A DNA stretch of 64,000 nucleotides from Sorangium cellulosum. Lineage in GTDB: Bacteria > Myxococcota_A > Polyangia > Polyangiales > Polyangiaceae. The number at the start of each line of letters is the position of its first letter. Positions within the stretch are counted from its first letter, which is position 1. Position numbers and translations under genes: made by a program. Shown here piece after piece: positions 63,081-64,000 of this stretch. The DNA is taken from contig NZ_CP012670.1 of assembly GCF_004135735.1 (NCBI RefSeq), forward strand, positions 5,472,501-5,536,500, written 5' to 3'. The notes below the pieces were generated by a model. That model made no database searches and was not told where the DNA came from. It was given only the letters and a program-made list of their open reading frames with translations.

Positions 63081-64000
63081 ATGTCGACCACGAACCGCCT
63101 CGGCGAACTGCTCGTCCGCGAAAAGCTCATCAGCCTTCAGCAGCTCAGGCAAGCCCAGGAAGAGCAGCGCAAGACAGGACAGAACCTCGGCTACGCGCTC
63201 GCCAAGCTCGGGTACATCTCCGACGGCGAGATCACGACCTTCCTCTCGACGCAGTACCGCGTCCCGGCCGTCGCCCTCGACGAGTACGAGATCGACGCCG
63301 AGATCTCGCGCCTCGTCTCGCGGGAGGTCTGCGAGAAGCACAAGATCATCCCGATCTCCCGGTCCGGGACGGCGCTCGTCGTGGCGATGGCCGATCCGAC
63401 GAACCTCCACGCGATCGACGACATCAAGTTCCTCACCGGGTTCAACGTCGAGCCGGTCGTCGCGTCCGAGACGGGCATCCTGGAGGCGATCGATCGGGCC
63501 TACAACGTCGGCGCCTCGTACGAGGAGATGCTGAGCGAGTTCGCCGAGGAGGAGGTCGGCTTCCAGGTCGAGGGCGACGACGTGAACGTCCTCGAGCTGG
63601 AGAAGGCCGCCGAGGGCGCGCCCGTGGTCCGGCTCGTCAACGCGATCCTCCTGAACGCGATCAAGAAGGGGGCGAGCGACATCCACGTCGAGCCGTACGA
63701 GAAGAAGCTCCGGGTGCGCTACCGCATCGACGGCGTGCTGATGGACGAGATGCAGCCGCCCATCAAGCTGAAGAACGCGATCGCGAGCCGCCTCAAGATC
63801 ATGAGCTCGCTCGACATCGCCGAGCGGAGGCTCCCGCAGGACGGCCGCATCAAGCTGAAGATGGGCAAGGGCCGGGAGATGGACTTCCGCGTCTCCGTGC
63901 TCCCGACGATCTGGGGGGAGAAGATCGTCCTCCGCCTGCTCGACAAGTCGAACCTCCAGCTCGACATGGTGAAGCTCGGCTTCGATCCGAAGCCGCTCGC
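63081..64000 (+). CDS. PilB/GspE-type secretion ATPase, N-terminal part
   Basis: The gene runs off the right window edge; 306 residues are visible. The N-terminal region (about 1-150, LGELLVREKLISLQQLRQAQEEQ, LGYALAKLGYISDGEI) is the c-di-GMP-binding-type MshEN/T2SSE_N domain of type IV pilus and type II secretion ATPases. It is followed by VVRLVNAILLNAIKKGASDIHVEPYEKKLRVRYRIDGVLMDEM and SSLDIAERRLPQDGRIKLK, the N-terminal part of the ATPase domain. The Walker A motif lies beyond the window. ATG 63081 is the natural start. By family knowledge it powers pilus extension (PilB, social motility in myxobacteria) or type II secretion; which one cannot be decided from this fragment. Confidence 0.92.
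   Translation, partial: MSTTNRLGELLVREKLISLQQLRQAQEEQRKTGQNLGYALAKLGYISDGEITTFLSTQYRVPAVALDEYEIDAEISRLVSREVCEKHKIIPISRSGTALVVAMADPTNLHAIDDIKFLTGFNVEPVVASETGILEAIDRAYNVGASYEEMLSEFAEEEVGFQVEGDDVNVLELEKAAEGAPVVRLVNAILLNAIKKGASDIHVEPYEKKLRVRYRIDGVLMDEMQPPIKLKNAIASRLKIMSSLDIAERRLPQDGRIKLKMGKGREMDFRVSVLPTIWGEKIVLRLLDKSNLQLDMVKLGFDPKPL

Overview
The window looks like chromosomal DNA of a very GC-rich myxobacterium, most likely Polyangiales and Sorangium-like. The grounds are third-position GC so strong that almost every gene throws long antisense shadows, frequent GTG/TTG starts, eukaryote-like kinases, FHA proteins, a sigma54 activator and several small Cys-rich lipoproteins. The genus is an inference. 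No phage, insertion sequence, CRISPR array, rRNA or tRNA gene was found.

Layout. 1-4834: the start of a FAD oxidoreductase gene (cut by the window edge), an FHA-sigma54 activator, a universal stress protein flanked by two different short tandem-repeat tracts, a possible 66-residue ORF and an unknown helical protein. 5104-9921: a tight four-gene ABC cassette of the gliding-motility (Gld) type (ATPase, permease, GldG-like subunit, DUF4340 protein). 10069-12433: a lipoprotein and a membrane pseudokinase with a PEGA domain. 12458-16008: XerC/D recombinase, N-formylglutamate amidohydrolase family protein, a repeat-bearing membrane protein, and ribosomal protein L28. 16288-16479: six perfect 32-bp tandem repeats. 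16455-19238: degenerate gamma-glutamyltransferase, DUF72 protein, LpxL-like acyltransferase.

19363-23136 (minus strand) is a translation and tRNA-modification block: rpsP, khpA, rimM, trmD, a SPOUT methyltransferase, queG. 23605-28115 holds a small conserved-looking protein and a DUF4350/MoxR/DUF58 module. 28125-35809 carries rsmA, atpD-atpC (without the rest of the ATP synthase genes), dnaG, rpoD and a small lipoprotein. 36077-44367 has a rhomboid-like pseudoprotease, bamA and the parC-parE topoisomerase IV pair. 44763-52607 holds an AraC-type regulator, a nitrilase-family amidase, a glycine-rich lipoprotein, a Nudix hydrolase, ligA, a DUF2804 protein and a glutamate-semialdehyde dehydrogenase.

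52648-64000 is the most accessory-looking part: Cys-rich lipoproteins, a PPC-domain lipoprotein, an M3 metallopeptidase lipoprotein, a caspase-like/TPR protein, an FHA protein and an apparently active Ser/Thr kinase translated from overlapping genes, then the start of a pilB/gspE-type ATPase.

The best candidates for undescribed biology are the caspase-like/FHA/kinase neighbourhood (57088-62978), the recurring pseudoenzymes (kinase, GGT, rhomboid, caspase-like, possibly LpxL-like), the three repeat tracts at 2944-3022, 3581-3640 and 16288-16479, and the strongly structured leader of atpD. All functions are read from sequence motifs by eye; no database search was run.
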